NCBI GenBank assembly: GCA_965224415.1
Contig: CBDCZB010000001.1
Span: forward strand, 310,001-374,000
Reading direction: 5' to 3'
From: DAOUJI01 sp965224415
GTDB lineage: Bacteria; Chloroflexota; Dehalococcoidia; Lucifugimonadales; JAGWBF01
DNA: 64,000 nt
Part shown: positions 25,153-34,050 of the stretch, piece by piece
Layout of the letters: each line of letters begins with the position of its first letter
Numbering within the stretch: the stretch's first letter is position 1
Notes under the pieces: model-generated
Seen by the model: only the letters and a program-made list of their open reading frames with translations
Told to the model about the DNA's origin: nothing
Databases searched by the model: none
Program-made: the position numbers and the translations under genes

Positions 25153-25953
25153 ATGCCCCTGAACATCATAGTTCTAGCCAAGCAGGTCATCGACCCTGAG
25201 ATGCCGGCCTCAGCGTTTCAGGTCGACCGTGAGAACAAAAAGGTAGTCACTCCCGCCTCCATACCGCCGGTAGTGAACGGCTTTGACGAAAACGCAGTGG
25301 AAGCCGCCATGCGCATTAAAGACGCCCAGGAAGCGAATGTTACCGTCATTTCTATGGGTCAAAGCTTTTCCCTGGACGTGATGAAAAAGCCCCTCTCCAT
25401 GGGAGCCGACGAGCTTGTTCTCCTCAACGGAACCGAGTTCGAAAACGTGGCCGACAGTTTCTTTACGGCGTCCCTGCTCAGCGCCGCGATCAAGAAGCTG
25501 GGGGACTTCGACCTGGTGCTCTGCGGGCGTCAAGCCTCGGACTGGGACAACGCCCAGGTGCCATTAGGGGTGGCGGAACTCCTGGGCATCCCCTGCATCA
25601 CCATTGCCAAAAATGTCCAGGTGGGCGATGGTAAGGTCACGGTGGAGAGAGTCGTCCCAGACGGATACGAGGTCATCGAGGGCCCCCTTCCTTCGCTGGT
25701 GACAGTCAGCAACGAGCTTGGCCAACCCCGGTATCCCACCCTGAGGGGCATAATGGCCGCCACGCGCAAGAAGCCCACCGAGTGGAGCCTAAGCGACTTG
25801 GACGTGGACTCCTCCCAAATAGAGTCCAAGCTCAATCTCGTGGACCTGTTCATACCCGTCGTGGAGGCGGAGTGCGAGATAATTGAGGGCGACACGGACG
25901 AAGAAGCAGGGCGCAACCTGGCCCTCAAGCTTCGAGAGGCCAAGCTCATTTGA
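25153..25953 (+). CDS. etfB: Electron transfer flavoprotein beta subunit
   Basis: 266 residues. It carries electrons from acyl-CoA or other dehydrogenases to the membrane quinone pool together with EtfA. Typical features are NIIVLAKQVIDPEMP at the start, NGFDENAVEAAMRIKD, the AMP/FAD-contacting VLCGRQASDWDNAQVP segment, and ATRKKP near the end. ATG 25153 follows TTAGGAGGCCCC; the in-frame ATG 21 codons upstream lies close to the -10 box and is rejected. etfA follows after 68 nt. Confidence 0.95.
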   Translation: MPLNIIVLAKQVIDPEMPASAFQVDRENKKVVTPASIPPVVNGFDENAVEAAMRIKDAQEANVTVISMGQSFSLDVMKKPLSMGADELVLLNGTEFENVADSFFTASLLSAAIKKLGDFDLVLCGRQASDWDNAQVPLGVAELLGIPCITIAKNVQVGDGKVTVERVVPDGYEVIEGPLPSLVTVSNELGQPRYPTLRGIMAATRKKPTEWSLSDLDVDSSQIESKLNLVDLFIPVVEAECEIIEGDTDEEAGRNLALKLREAKLI

Positions 25954-26021
25954 TGGGGCCGCCTGTGCCATATGGCGGATGAACATGAAGACACAGCAAG
26001 ATTCTCGGAGGTGGTAAATCC

Positions 26022-27011
26022 ATGCCCAGCGGAGTGCTAGTCGTAAGTGAACTGGACCAGGGCGGCGTTAACTCCACCACAAGGGAGTTGCTGGCCGTCG
26101 GAAGGAAACTGGCTGACGAGTTGGGCGAGGAACTCAGCGCCGCAGTCCTGGCGGGAGCCGCCGGAGACCTGGCCGAGACACTGTTCAGCCACGGCGCCGA
26201 CAAGGTGTACGCAGTTTCCCACGATCTCCTTCAGGACTACCAGGCGGACCTTCAACTGGCGGCTCTAGAAAAAGTTTGCACTGAGGCGTCTCCCAACATC
26301 ATTCTGATTGGCCGGACTCTCATAGGAAGAGAAATAGCTCCGAGGCTGGCTTTCCGCCTTGGCGTTGGGCTTGCCCAAGACTGCCTGGAAGTGCGAATCG
26401 ACGGCAACGGACGGCTAGTCGCCAACAGGCCAGTGTACGGAGGCTCATGCATGGCGTCAGTCACCTGCATGGGAACCCCCCAAATCGCGGCCATTCGCCC
26501 CAAGGTCTACGAGCCTCTGGAAGGGGACCCTTCCCGCTCCGGTGAGACAGTGGACGTCTCCGTAGAGCTGGACCCGTCCATGGCCAAGGTCAAGGTCGTC
26601 CAGGTGGTCAAGGAGGAGTCGGAGGGCGTCAAGCTGGAAGACGCCAACATCGTCATCTCCGGCGGCAGGGGCCTTGGCGGCCCCGAACCATTCAAGAAGC
26701 TGGAAGAAGTGGCGGGTATACTTGGCGCCGGAGTGGGCGCTTCCCGTGCCGCCGTTGACTCCGGCTGGGTGCCTTACAGTTGGCAAGTGGGTCTGACCGG
26801 CAAGACCATCACTCCCGAACTCTACATAACCGTCGGCATATCCGGGGCCAGCCAGCACATGGCGGGCTGTTCCGGCGCCAAAGTTATTGTTGCCATCAAC
26901 AAGGACGCTGACGCCAATATCTTCAAAGAGGCCCGTTACGGCGTGGTCGGCGATTGGGAGAAGATATTGCCCTCCTTCACTGAGGCGGTGCGCGAGCTAG
27001 TCAACAGCTAG
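26022..27011 (+). CDS. etfA: Electron transfer flavoprotein alpha subunit
   Basis: 329 residues, normal length. The C-terminal FAD-binding signature is clear: VISGGRGLGGPEPF, ASRAAVDSGWVPYSWQVG, then YITVGISGASQHMAGCSGAKVIVAINKD and ANIFKEARYGVVGDW. Forms the heterodimer with EtfB in the cytoplasm. GGAGGTGG precedes the ATG. Cotranscribed with etfB; no ETF:quinone oxidoreductase gene is nearby. Confidence 0.95.
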   Translation: MPSGVLVVSELDQGGVNSTTRELLAVGRKLADELGEELSAAVLAGAAGDLAETLFSHGADKVYAVSHDLLQDYQADLQLAALEKVCTEASPNIILIGRTLIGREIAPRLAFRLGVGLAQDCLEVRIDGNGRLVANRPVYGGSCMASVTCMGTPQIAAIRPKVYEPLEGDPSRSGETVDVSVELDPSMAKVKVVQVVKEESEGVKLEDANIVISGGRGLGGPEPFKKLEEVAGILGAGVGASRAAVDSGWVPYSWQVGLTGKTITPELYITVGISGASQHMAGCSGAKVIVAINKDADANIFKEARYGVVGDWEKILPSFTEAVRELVNS

Positions 27012-27059
27012 CGGCGGCCAGCGGAGCTCGATCATCCCAGGTCCGGAAGCAGGTAAGCC

Positions 27060-28271
27060 ATGTGGGTAGACCTCATCATTGGAGCCTCCATATTCGGCTT
27101 TTCCGGGCTGTTGGCATTAATCTTCAACAAAGGCATCTTCCCCCTAGTCCTCCGTTTCGCCCACTGGACGCCCACCGACCTGGACGGCAGGCTGCTGCTG
27201 TCCATCAAATTCCCTTTTACGTTGCTGCTTCTGATGCTCGGCGCCTACCTCGGTGTAAGCGTGCCCGTGGAGTTGAGCGCGAGGCAACAGGACATCCTGG
27301 ACGCGGCTGCCGTGTCAATGGGGATTCTTCTGGGGACCGTGGCCCTGGGTTCGATAATACCGACGACCCTGAACTGGTATATCGAAAACCTGTCGAAGGA
27401 TTTGGAGAGCGGCTCAGGCAGTCGTCTGGTCCCCTTGGTGCGTCGGGTTTCCATGGTGGTGATATACGCTCTGGGCGGCATTCTGGTCATGGACCAGTTG
27501 GGCATCAACATCAGCCCTCTGGTTGCAGGACTTGGCCTTGGCGGCCTGGCCGTGGCGCTGGCCATTCAACCCACCCTCGCCAACCTCTTCGCGGGCGCCT
27601 ACGTGGTTACGGAAGGGCTGGTCACGCCCGGCGACTACATCGAGTTGGAGGGTGGGATATCCGGCTATGTGGTGGACGTGAGCTGGCGCAGCACTCGCAT
27701 ACGCACCTGGAGGAACAACCTGGTGGTGGTGCCCAATTCACGCTTCGCCGAAACCATCATCACCAACACAGCGGCGCCGAGTGAAGCCGTCAACATCTAC
27801 CTTACTTGCGGCGTCAGCTACGACAGTGATTTGGAGCAGGTCGAGCAGGCGTCCAGAGAGGTTATGGACGACCTTCTGGAGGACAATCCCGACGCCGTAC
27901 AGGGGTACGGCGCTTGGTTCGGTTTCGACGCCTTTGGCGACTCCAACGTGGACTTCTGGCTCTTCATCCAGGCAAAGAACAGGATTGCCAGCTTCAGCCT
28001 CCAGTCGGAACTGATGAAGAGGCTCCACGCCAGGTTCACTGAAGAGGGAATCGTAATCAACTATCCCGTCCGCACGTTGCAGTTCCCCGAAGGCTGGGGC
28101 CCTCCCCCGGGTTGGGGGCCGCCCGAGGGCGCTCGGCCTGAAGAGGGCAGGGCCGCCCAGACCCGCCCCGAGCCGCCGTCTCGGCGAGAACCTCGCGCGC
28201 GCCGAAGGCCCGGACGACGCCAAGGGACCTCAGGCCCGGAGGGCGGCGACGCCGAAGGCCCCGACTTCTAG
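27060..28271 (+). CDS. Small-conductance mechanosensitive channel, MscS family
   Basis: 403 residues. Helices are seen at LIIGASIFGFSGLLALIF, FPFTLLLLMLGAYLGVSV and AAVSMGILLGTVALGSII; the pore helix and beta domain follow (SPLVAGLGLGGLAVALAIQPTLANLFAG, VTPGDYIELEGGISGYV, WRSTRIRTWRNNLVVVPNS), matching MscS TM3 and its hinge. It relieves turgor during hypo-osmotic shock. The C-terminal 55 residues are an unusual Pro/Arg/Gly-rich tail (GWGPPPGWGPPEG... RRPGRRQG). It begins 48 nt after etfA. Confidence 0.9.
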   Translation: MWVDLIIGASIFGFSGLLALIFNKGIFPLVLRFAHWTPTDLDGRLLLSIKFPFTLLLLMLGAYLGVSVPVELSARQQDILDAAAVSMGILLGTVALGSIIPTTLNWYIENLSKDLESGSGSRLVPLVRRVSMVVIYALGGILVMDQLGINISPLVAGLGLGGLAVALAIQPTLANLFAGAYVVTEGLVTPGDYIELEGGISGYVVDVSWRSTRIRTWRNNLVVVPNSRFAETIITNTAAPSEAVNIYLTCGVSYDSDLEQVEQASREVMDDLLEDNPDAVQGYGAWFGFDAFGDSNVDFWLFIQAKNRIASFSLQSELMKRLHARFTEEGIVINYPVRTLQFPEGWGPPPGWGPPEGARPEEGRAAQTRPEPPSRREPRARRRPGRRQGTSGPEGGDAEGPDF

Positions 28272-28304
28272 AAACGCCTTGTAGTTGAAAATAAGGCGGC
28301 CGAC

Positions 28305-29531
28305 GTGGGCAAAGTCATATTAGGGCTCGTAGTAGTTGTGGTTGGAGCGTTGGCGTCGCTGGCAGTCGTCGGGTGTTCTGCTTCTGAGGTGACAGAGCAG
28401 AAACAAACCCCGACCGGCTCAAGTAAGGACGCAGAGCAAGAACTAACGCTGACCGGCCCCGATGTTATCCAGATGGGCTGGGACCATGAACCTCCTCTTG
28501 AAAACAGCCAGCGTAGAATCATTGAGGGGCAAATTGTGTACGGCGAGTGCCGTTACTCTTCCGGCTCAACCCAAGGTTTTAAAATCGTCCGAGTATTGGC
28601 AGTGGACCTGGGGAATTGCGAGAAGCTCATAGAAGAAGGGACCTTGTCTGCGGAAGGCCGAAGGTATGAGGCAGCGGAGCGAGCGACTGTGGAAGCGTAC
28701 TTGAAGGAGCATCCAGGGATGTATGACAGCGAATCAATGGATGCAGAACCCCCAGACCAAACACCCGGGCCGGCCGTGGACGGGTCTGAGCAGAGTGAGA
28801 TGGTGGACGATCCGGGGGCAGGAGCCTCGGAGCCGACCTTCAGCGCCACGGCAATGGTGGTTGCAGTGGCAGTAAAATGTAGTCCAGATGTGCCCGTGAC
28901 GCCGGCAGAGATCCTTGATAAGGCCCGCAAAGCCATGAAGGCCCTTTCTGGATACCACGTAGAATACGACTACCACATCGTTAGAAAGGAAAGCACCGAT
29001 GAGGGCGGTGACATCATTGTAGACGGCGCCATAGTCGCTGATTTCCAAGGACCTGACCGCATTCGGCTAACAGGAGCCTTCACCAGTTCATTGAGTAACA
29101 GGAGCGTAGTTAATGAAATCGATGAACTTTGGGTTGGCAATGTCCAATATCTCAGAAGTCCGGTAAGCGGACGATGGAGGACGATCACCTATCCGGACAA
29201 GTATGCCCAGACCGTCAACAAAATCATCGACATCTCTCCTAATTCCTTCTGCAAGCTGGAATTAGCCGAACCGGAGGCAGTCGACGGGCAGGAATCGTAC
29301 AAACTCATCGGAACGGCCCCTCCGGGAGTGTACCTAGAATTCTATGACTCGCCCCCAGAAGTCCGTGTGGAGTATTACATTGGCAAGGATGATTATCTGA
29401 TCAGAAAATTCGTCTTTGATGCTGATAGCTACGATGACGTCAAATCCCATACTGTCACATACAGGTTCTCCGCTTTCGATAGTCCAGTGACCATCGACAT
29501 ACCCGAAGTAGCCCCGCCGACTCCGCCCTAG
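28305..29531 (+). CDS. Lipoprotein with LppX/LolA-like C-terminal domain
   Basis: 408 residues, GTG start. The lipoprotein signal ILGLVVVVVGALASLAVVGCSA gives a lipid-modified Cys. The middle is acidic and low complexity (residues about 30-190); the C-terminal 210 residues look like the half-barrel of LppX/LprG/LolA relatives (ILDKARKAMKALSGYHVEYDY...RIRLTGAF...VGNVQYLRS...YYIGKDDYLIRKF). Proteins of this shape bind lipid or act as envelope carriers. It lies 33 nt after the MscS gene and is convergent with the sirtuin gene. Confidence 0.7.
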   Translation: MGKVILGLVVVVVGALASLAVVGCSASEVTEQKQTPTGSSKDAEQELTLTGPDVIQMGWDHEPPLENSQRRIIEGQIVYGECRYSSGSTQGFKIVRVLAVDLGNCEKLIEEGTLSAEGRRYEAAERATVEAYLKEHPGMYDSESMDAEPPDQTPGPAVDGSEQSEMVDDPGAGASEPTFSATAMVVAVAVKCSPDVPVTPAEILDKARKAMKALSGYHVEYDYHIVRKESTDEGGDIIVDGAIVADFQGPDRIRLTGAFTSSLSNRSVVNEIDELWVGNVQYLRSPVSGRWRTITYPDKYAQTVNKIIDISPNSFCKLELAEPEAVDGQESYKLIGTAPPGVYLEFYDSPPEVRVEYYIGKDDYLIRKFVFDADSYDDVKSHTVTYRFSAFDSPVTIDIPEVAPPTPP

Positions 29532-29567
29532 TTTCTCCCTCGGCCCCGGCGCGGGATCTTTCTACAA

Positions 29568-30371
29568 CTAGCTCTTTCCAAGGCTGTCCCTGACTTTGGC
29601 CGCCACCAAAGGCAGGACCTCTCCCGAAGGGCCTGTAAGCATGATGTCGGCAAGGAGAGATAAAGAGGTCGGGGACGGGTTGATTTCCACCACCACGGCG
29701 CCCCGGTCCTTGGCGGCGCGGGGCATTCCGGCCGCGGGATGGACCGTGCCCGACGTGCCTATCATCAACATGCAGTCGCACAGGTCCACCTGGTCCAGGC
29801 ACACTTTGAGCACATCGGCCGGTATGGATTCGCCGAACATCACCGTGTCGATTTTCATTGTACCGGCGCATTCGGGGCACAGGGGAGGGAACTCTACCAC
29901 AGGGGAATCGTCCCGCCCGATCCGCAGGGTGCATTCGATGCACCTGAGCTTGGTGCGGTTCCCGTGAATCTCGGCCACGTTGACGCTGCCCGCCCGGAAG
30001 TGGAGGCCGTCCACGTTCTGGGTTATCACGTATTGCAGCGCTCCCATCCGCTCCATCTCGGCTAGGGCGAAGTGGCCTGGATTGGGTTTTGCCTCGTCCA
30101 GAGCGGCCTTCATGTCAAAGGACGCGTTTCCTGGCGTCTTCTCCTCTTCCAATCGGCTGGCCCACCATAAAGCCGGATCGTCCATGAATTCCCTGTAGCC
30201 CAGGGACGTAGGCTCCCCGTACTTGGTCCACAGGCCCCCCGGTCCTCTGAAGGGAGGGATGACGCTCTCCACGGACATGCCCGCCCCCACCAGCGCGACG
30301 ACGTGGCGGGCCTTGACGACTGCTGATGCGGCTCTATCAACGGCTTCCGAAAAGTCCAGGCTTTCGCTCAT
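29568..30371 (-). CDS. Sirtuin, NAD-dependent protein deacylase
   Basis: 267 residues. The NAD-binding motif GAGMSVESVIPPFRG is at 29-43, QNVDGLH at 118-124, the catalytic His136 in VAEIHGN, four zinc cysteines (144, 147, 165, 168), and MIGTSGTVHPAAGMP later. It removes acyl groups from lysines using NAD. The usual GAGIS appears as GAGMS. recF lies 32 nt upstream on the same strand, so the sirtuin probably shares its transcript. Confidence 0.93.
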   Translation of the reverse strand: MSESLDFSEAVDRAASAVVKARHVVALVGAGMSVESVIPPFRGPGGLWTKYGEPTSLGYREFMDDPALWWASRLEEEKTPGNASFDMKAALDEAKPNPGHFALAEMERMGALQYVITQNVDGLHFRAGSVNVAEIHGNRTKLRCIECTLRIGRDDSPVVEFPPLCPECAGTMKIDTVMFGESIPADVLKVCLDQVDLCDCMLMIGTSGTVHPAAGMPRAAKDRGAVVVEINPSPTSLSLLADIMLTGPSGEVLPLVAAKVRDSLGKS

Positions 30372-30403
30372 CCTGAAACCTCATCTGTCTTGTTGAGCGC
30401 TCT

Positions 30404-31564
30404 CTACGGATGATTTTCCGATTTAACGGTTCCTGCTTGGACCTGATAGAAGGCGGCGTTCAGTCCGTCGAAGTCGTCCAGGACTCCCCTGTCCGCCGTG
30501 GTCAACACGACTTGCTGGTAGTCGGCGGCCTTTTCCAGTGTCTTTTTCCTCCGGTCCCAGTCCAGCTCGGAGAGCACGTCGTCCAGAAGGGCCAGCGGCC
30601 TTTCTCCCTTAGCCGCCGTAAGGTATTCGGCCTCGGCCAGCTTCATGCTCAGGGCTGCCGTTCGCGCTTGGCCGCGGGATGCGTAAGTGGTCATGTCCAC
30701 TCCGTTGGCGGAAATGGCCACGTCGTCTCGATGAGGCCCGACTCCTGTTGCGCCCGTGGACCTGTCCTTTGCATTGGACTTTGCCAATGCGGCGGTGAAC
30801 TGCCTGGCCATGTCCTCCGGGTCGTTTGACTCCGGCGGGGGTACGCTCGGCTTATATTCCAGGAGCAGGTCTTCAGCCAATTCCGTCAAGTCGAAGTGCC
30901 TTTCTCTAGCTAGGACGGATAAGTCGGCCATTGCGTCGTCCCGCCGTTGAACAATCAGGGACCCGTGTTGGACCAGTTCCTGGTCCCAGAATTCGAGCTC
31001 GTCTTCGTTGGCCCTGTGGTCCTGCAACGCTTTGAGGAGCTTGTTTCGTTGCTGGACTACCCTGGCGTATCTCTGGAGTGACCTGAAGTACAGCGGGTCG
31101 GCTTGGGAAATCATGATGTCCATGAAACGACGCCTGCCGGAAGGCGGGCCATACACCAGGTCGATGTCGTTTGCAGAGAAGAGCACTGCATTCACGAGGC
31201 CCACCAGTTGGGGGGTGGTGCGTCTCGACCCGTTCACTCTGATGTCCCGTCGGATTGACCGGCGTTGAGACGTTCCAGCGGGCGTCGGAGACCTCTTGTA
31301 GCCGATTATGACCTGGAGTCTGGAATCGCCTCTTTGGAAGGCGCCGGACAGGATTGTTCCTTCGTCCTGAGTGTCCCACCGCATGAGTTCATGGTCGCTA
31401 AGGGCGCGGAACGATCGTCCGATGCACATCAGGTAGATGGCTTCGAGGATTCCGGTCTTGCCCTGGGCGTTGCCGCCGTATAGGACTGTGAGGCCCAACG
31501 GCAATTCCAAGTCCAGGTGGGAGAAGTTTCTGAAGTTGGTCAGCCTGAGGCGGGAAAGGTGCAT
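30404..31564 (-). CDS. recF: DNA replication/repair protein RecF
   Basis: 386 residues. SMC-like ATPase that helps load RecA at single-strand gaps. Walker A GGNAQGKT is at residues 30-37, preceded by the typical LTNFRNFSHLDLELP; later SQADPLYFRSLQRYARVVQQRNKLLK, GPHRDD, the signature ASRGQARTAALSMKLAEAE and Walker B ALLDDVLSELD. It is not next to dnaA, dnaN or gyrB here; instead it follows two small genes on the same strand (one unknown, one PAC2 family) and precedes the sirtuin. Confidence 0.95.
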   Translation of the reverse strand: MHLSRLRLTNFRNFSHLDLELPLGLTVLYGGNAQGKTGILEAIYLMCIGRSFRALSDHELMRWDTQDEGTILSGAFQRGDSRLQVIIGYKRSPTPAGTSQRRSIRRDIRVNGSRRTTPQLVGLVNAVLFSANDIDLVYGPPSGRRRFMDIMISQADPLYFRSLQRYARVVQQRNKLLKALQDHRANEDELEFWDQELVQHGSLIVQRRDDAMADLSVLARERHFDLTELAEDLLLEYKPSVPPPESNDPEDMARQFTAALAKSNAKDRSTGATGVGPHRDDVAISANGVDMTTYASRGQARTAALSMKLAEAEYLTAAKGERPLALLDDVLSELDWDRRKKTLEKAADYQQVVLTTADRGVLDDFDGLNAAFYQVQAGTVKSENHP

Positions 31565-31625
31565 CCCGGCGCTCCGCTATGGGACTTGAAGCAACTGCGA
31601 GACCGGGACAGCTAAAAGCCCTGCG

Positions 31626-32390
31626 CTATTCCGTGTCTCGGAGGGATTCTATCAGACGTTCCAGGTCCTGTGCCCTGGCCATCTCGCCGCTGGAGAGCTT
31701 GTAGCAACGGTCCAAATACAGCTTGGCAAGCTGGGCCCCTTTTATGGATGAGTCGAGGACCGCTTGTATCAGGGCTGGGATGTAGTAGTTCTCCGGCAGG
31801 AACTTCGTCAACAACTCGATTTCGCCCTTGGCGTCTTCCTGAATTTGGGGGTCGGTGGACTCCACGGCGAACCGGAGTTTGCTCACCAGCTTGGACAATT
31901 CGGCCAGCTTGTCTCGCTCGCTCAGAAGGCCAAAGAGCACCTCGTTGACTCCCACCGCATCTTGGGAAGCCGGCTCCAGGCTCTCTGGGAATTCCGGCTG
32001 AAGTTGAGCGGAGGACGTGTTCGACCAGCTGCTGGAGTAGGCCTGGACCACCTCGGTGACCGATTCCATCATCCTCGGGGTGTCGTAGCTCAGGATGTTT
32101 CCGGCGAAAATTAGGTCGTCGTCCCGGATGGCGGCCAGCCTGTCCAACTCGGCCCATGACGCTGCTTCTTCTGGCATCGGGGGCAAGGAAAAAGCGGACA
32201 GGTCGCCTATGGCGGCGCTGCCCAGGGACGAAGCCAGGAAGGGCGGCACGTACTTGGCAAAGTCCACGGATATAGGGAGCACGATAACGTAGGTGGCGTA
32301 AAGCTTTTCGGGAACGCCGCCTGAGCGGAAGTAGACTATGGCATGGCCCCTTGGCTTATCAGGGCGGCCCCGTTCGTAGACCAGGTCCAT
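31626..32390 (-). CDS. Conserved protein of unknown function, PAC2-gene partner
   Basis: 254 residues, not recognised. The N-terminal half has an alpha/beta look (GHAIVYFRSGGVPEKLYATYVIVLPISVDFAKYVPPFL); the C-terminal half is highly charged and helical (ERDKLAELSKLVSKLRF..., ending LERLIESLRDTE). No signal peptide or membrane helix. It begins 11 nt after the PAC2 gene and ends 61 nt before recF, all on one strand, suggesting a shared operon. Confidence 0.7.
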   Translation of the reverse strand: MDLVYERGRPDKPRGHAIVYFRSGGVPEKLYATYVIVLPISVDFAKYVPPFLASSLGSAAIGDLSAFSLPPMPEEAASWAELDRLAAIRDDDLIFAGNILSYDTPRMMESVTEVVQAYSSSWSNTSSAQLQPEFPESLEPASQDAVGVNEVLFGLLSERDKLAELSKLVSKLRFAVESTDPQIQEDAKGEIELLTKFLPENYYIPALIQAVLDSSIKGAQLAKLYLDRCYKLSSGEMARAQDLERLIESLRDTE

Positions 32391-32401
32391 CTGAGGGCGG
32401 C

Positions 32402-33310
32402 CTAGGTGGGTTCTTCCTTGTCGGGATCGGCGAACAGCTGGTTCATCTCCGCCAGGAAGCTCGCCACTTCTGATGAGAGGGCAGGGTCTTCCGGAGCCTC
32501 CGTGGCCTCGGCCTCCTCTGAGTCGTAGCGCTCCTCCATTCGGGTGACCAGCTCCTTCAACTCCGGGTTGTTGCCCATCGCCTTGTCCAGTTCTCTGTAC
32601 TGTCTTCTGCCCCGCCTGAAGGGAGGAAGGTCTTCGGGCATGTCGTACATGGAGCCCAGGACCTCCAGCAGTCTTGCAGCCCCGGTGTAGTCCTCGTCCA
32701 ACTGAAGATATTGAGGAACGTGGACCATGAAGTTCATGGTCTCTATCGGAGGATCCAGCTTGGCGATGCCGTCGTTCACCAGGTTCATGATGCTGGTGGG
32801 CCCCAGGTATTTGCTGCTCCTCTGACGCAGACCTCCAGCCCCGGCTTTGGCAGCGACGCCGCCCAGGTCCCCGGTGACTATGACGGGGCGGGTGTGTGGG
32901 ACAAAGTCGTACATGGCCCCCAGGCGGCCATAACGCTTCACCCCGAAGTGTTTGAAGATCTCCACAACCGAGTCGGTGTAGTCCTCGCTGTAGGCGTGAG
33001 GTTCCAGCAGGTGGAAGAAGATCATGTCCGGGCCATTCTCAGACTGGCTGTAGTTGATGACGCTGTTGGGTATTGTGAGTTCCCGGACGCCTTTGGAGAA
33101 CCTGCTGGTGGGGCGGTACCGCGTGAAGTCGAAGTAGTTGCCAGGCCTGGCCAGCCTACCGAATTCCTTTACTCCCAGGTGCCTCTCGAAACGGGCCATG
33201 GCTATGCTGACCACGCTTCCCACGTCCACCCAGGGCCGCACCATTGTGAAGGCGTGAGGATTGACCAGTTCAGGCAGGGGCTCGGTGATTTCGAAAGCTC
33301 CGATACGCAT
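32402..33310 (-). CDS. PAC2 family protein (proteasome-assembly-chaperone-like)
   Basis: 302 residues. The fold is read from MVRPWVDVGSVVSIAMARFERHLG, the FFHLLEPHAYSEDYTDSVVEIFKHFGVKRYGRLGAMYDFVPHTRP block and FMVHVPQYLQLDEDYTGAARLLEVLG. PAC2 domains are conserved in archaea, actinobacteria and some Chloroflexota; the eukaryotic relatives assemble the 20S proteasome, while the bacterial function is not known. No proteasome gene is in the window. An acidic tail (ATEAPEDP...) closes it. Confidence 0.82.
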   Translation of the reverse strand: MRIGAFEITEPLPELVNPHAFTMVRPWVDVGSVVSIAMARFERHLGVKEFGRLARPGNYFDFTRYRPTSRFSKGVRELTIPNSVINYSQSENGPDMIFFHLLEPHAYSEDYTDSVVEIFKHFGVKRYGRLGAMYDFVPHTRPVIVTGDLGGVAAKAGAGGLRQRSSKYLGPTSIMNLVNDGIAKLDPPIETMNFMVHVPQYLQLDEDYTGAARLLEVLGSMYDMPEDLPPFRRGRRQYRELDKAMGNNPELKELVTRMEERYDSEEAEATEAPEDPALSSEVASFLAEMNQLFADPDKEEPT

Positions 33311-33414
33311 GTTACTATCTTGGCAGATGTACCCCGCCTTTTCAATAGTTGAACGCGGTCAGCATGTGTATCCTTTACAGTCGCTGCCACCAAGCGTAAG
33401 ATTCATAAACGTCC

Positions 33415-33768
33415 GTGGGAACTTTCAGCGTAAACATCCGTGTTGGCGGCGCCAACGGCCTCGTTGAGGATGTCGAGGCGCTTGTTGACACGGGAGCGAC
33501 CCGAACGTCTCTACCAGTTGGCCTGTTGCGGCGTCTAGGAGTCAGTCCTCAAGAAAATGGCCTGTTTCGCACAGCCACTGGGGCTGTTGTGGAGATGGAG
33601 ACCGGGGAGACAGAGGTGGAGTTGGATGGGCGCCGGAAGACGGTTCCCATAGTCTTCGGCGCTGACGGCGCGGGAGCTCTCTTAGGAGCGACCACGCTGG
33701 ATATATTCAGCCTGGCCGTTGACCCCATCGAGCAAAGGCTTACCCCCGTTCCAGGTTTACTAATGTAA
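33415..33768 (+). CDS. Small retroviral-type (clan AA) aspartic protease
   Basis: 117 residues beginning GTG 33415. It contains VEALVDTGATRTSLPVGLLRRLG, the DTGA active site at about residues 24-27, a flap-like beta region, and the hydrophobic-Gly-Ala motif ALLGATTLDIFSLAVD. The size suggests a homodimer like retroviral proteases. There is no signal peptide and no operon partner; it is divergent from the PAC2 gene. Bacterial members of this type are of unknown function. Confidence 0.82.
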   Translation: MGTFSVNIRVGGANGLVEDVEALVDTGATRTSLPVGLLRRLGVSPQENGLFRTATGAVVEMETGETEVELDGRRKTVPIVFGADGAGALLGATTLDIFSLAVDPIEQRLTPVPGLLM

Positions 33769-34050
33769 GGACCCTGCGAAGCTGTGGCGCCCCTACTGTG
33801 GGATGTCAGGTGTACAAGCCGAGCATTTGGCGAACGTCGAGGACGGGACTGGTAACAGGCGGCGATCCACCCCTTCGGCTGCGCTCAGGGCATGCTTCGC
33901 CGCGGCGCTGGAGGACCGGCAGGAGCAGGGGACGCCGACCCCGCCGTCCAATGGCTCATTGCGTAGGGCCGAATCAAGGGTCAGAAATGGACAGGAGCAG
34001 GGAGCCTTCCTTCCGCCACCCCCAGTTCCTATATCAGATCGCGCTTGCCG
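33769..34050. other. Intergenic stretch without recognisable gene
   Basis: The 282 bases between the aspartic protease and the convergent unknown gene carry no coding region I can support. A plus-strand frame is open from 33803 through the opposite gene to 34840, but its translation is low-complexity and lies antisense to a better candidate. Confidence 0.5.
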
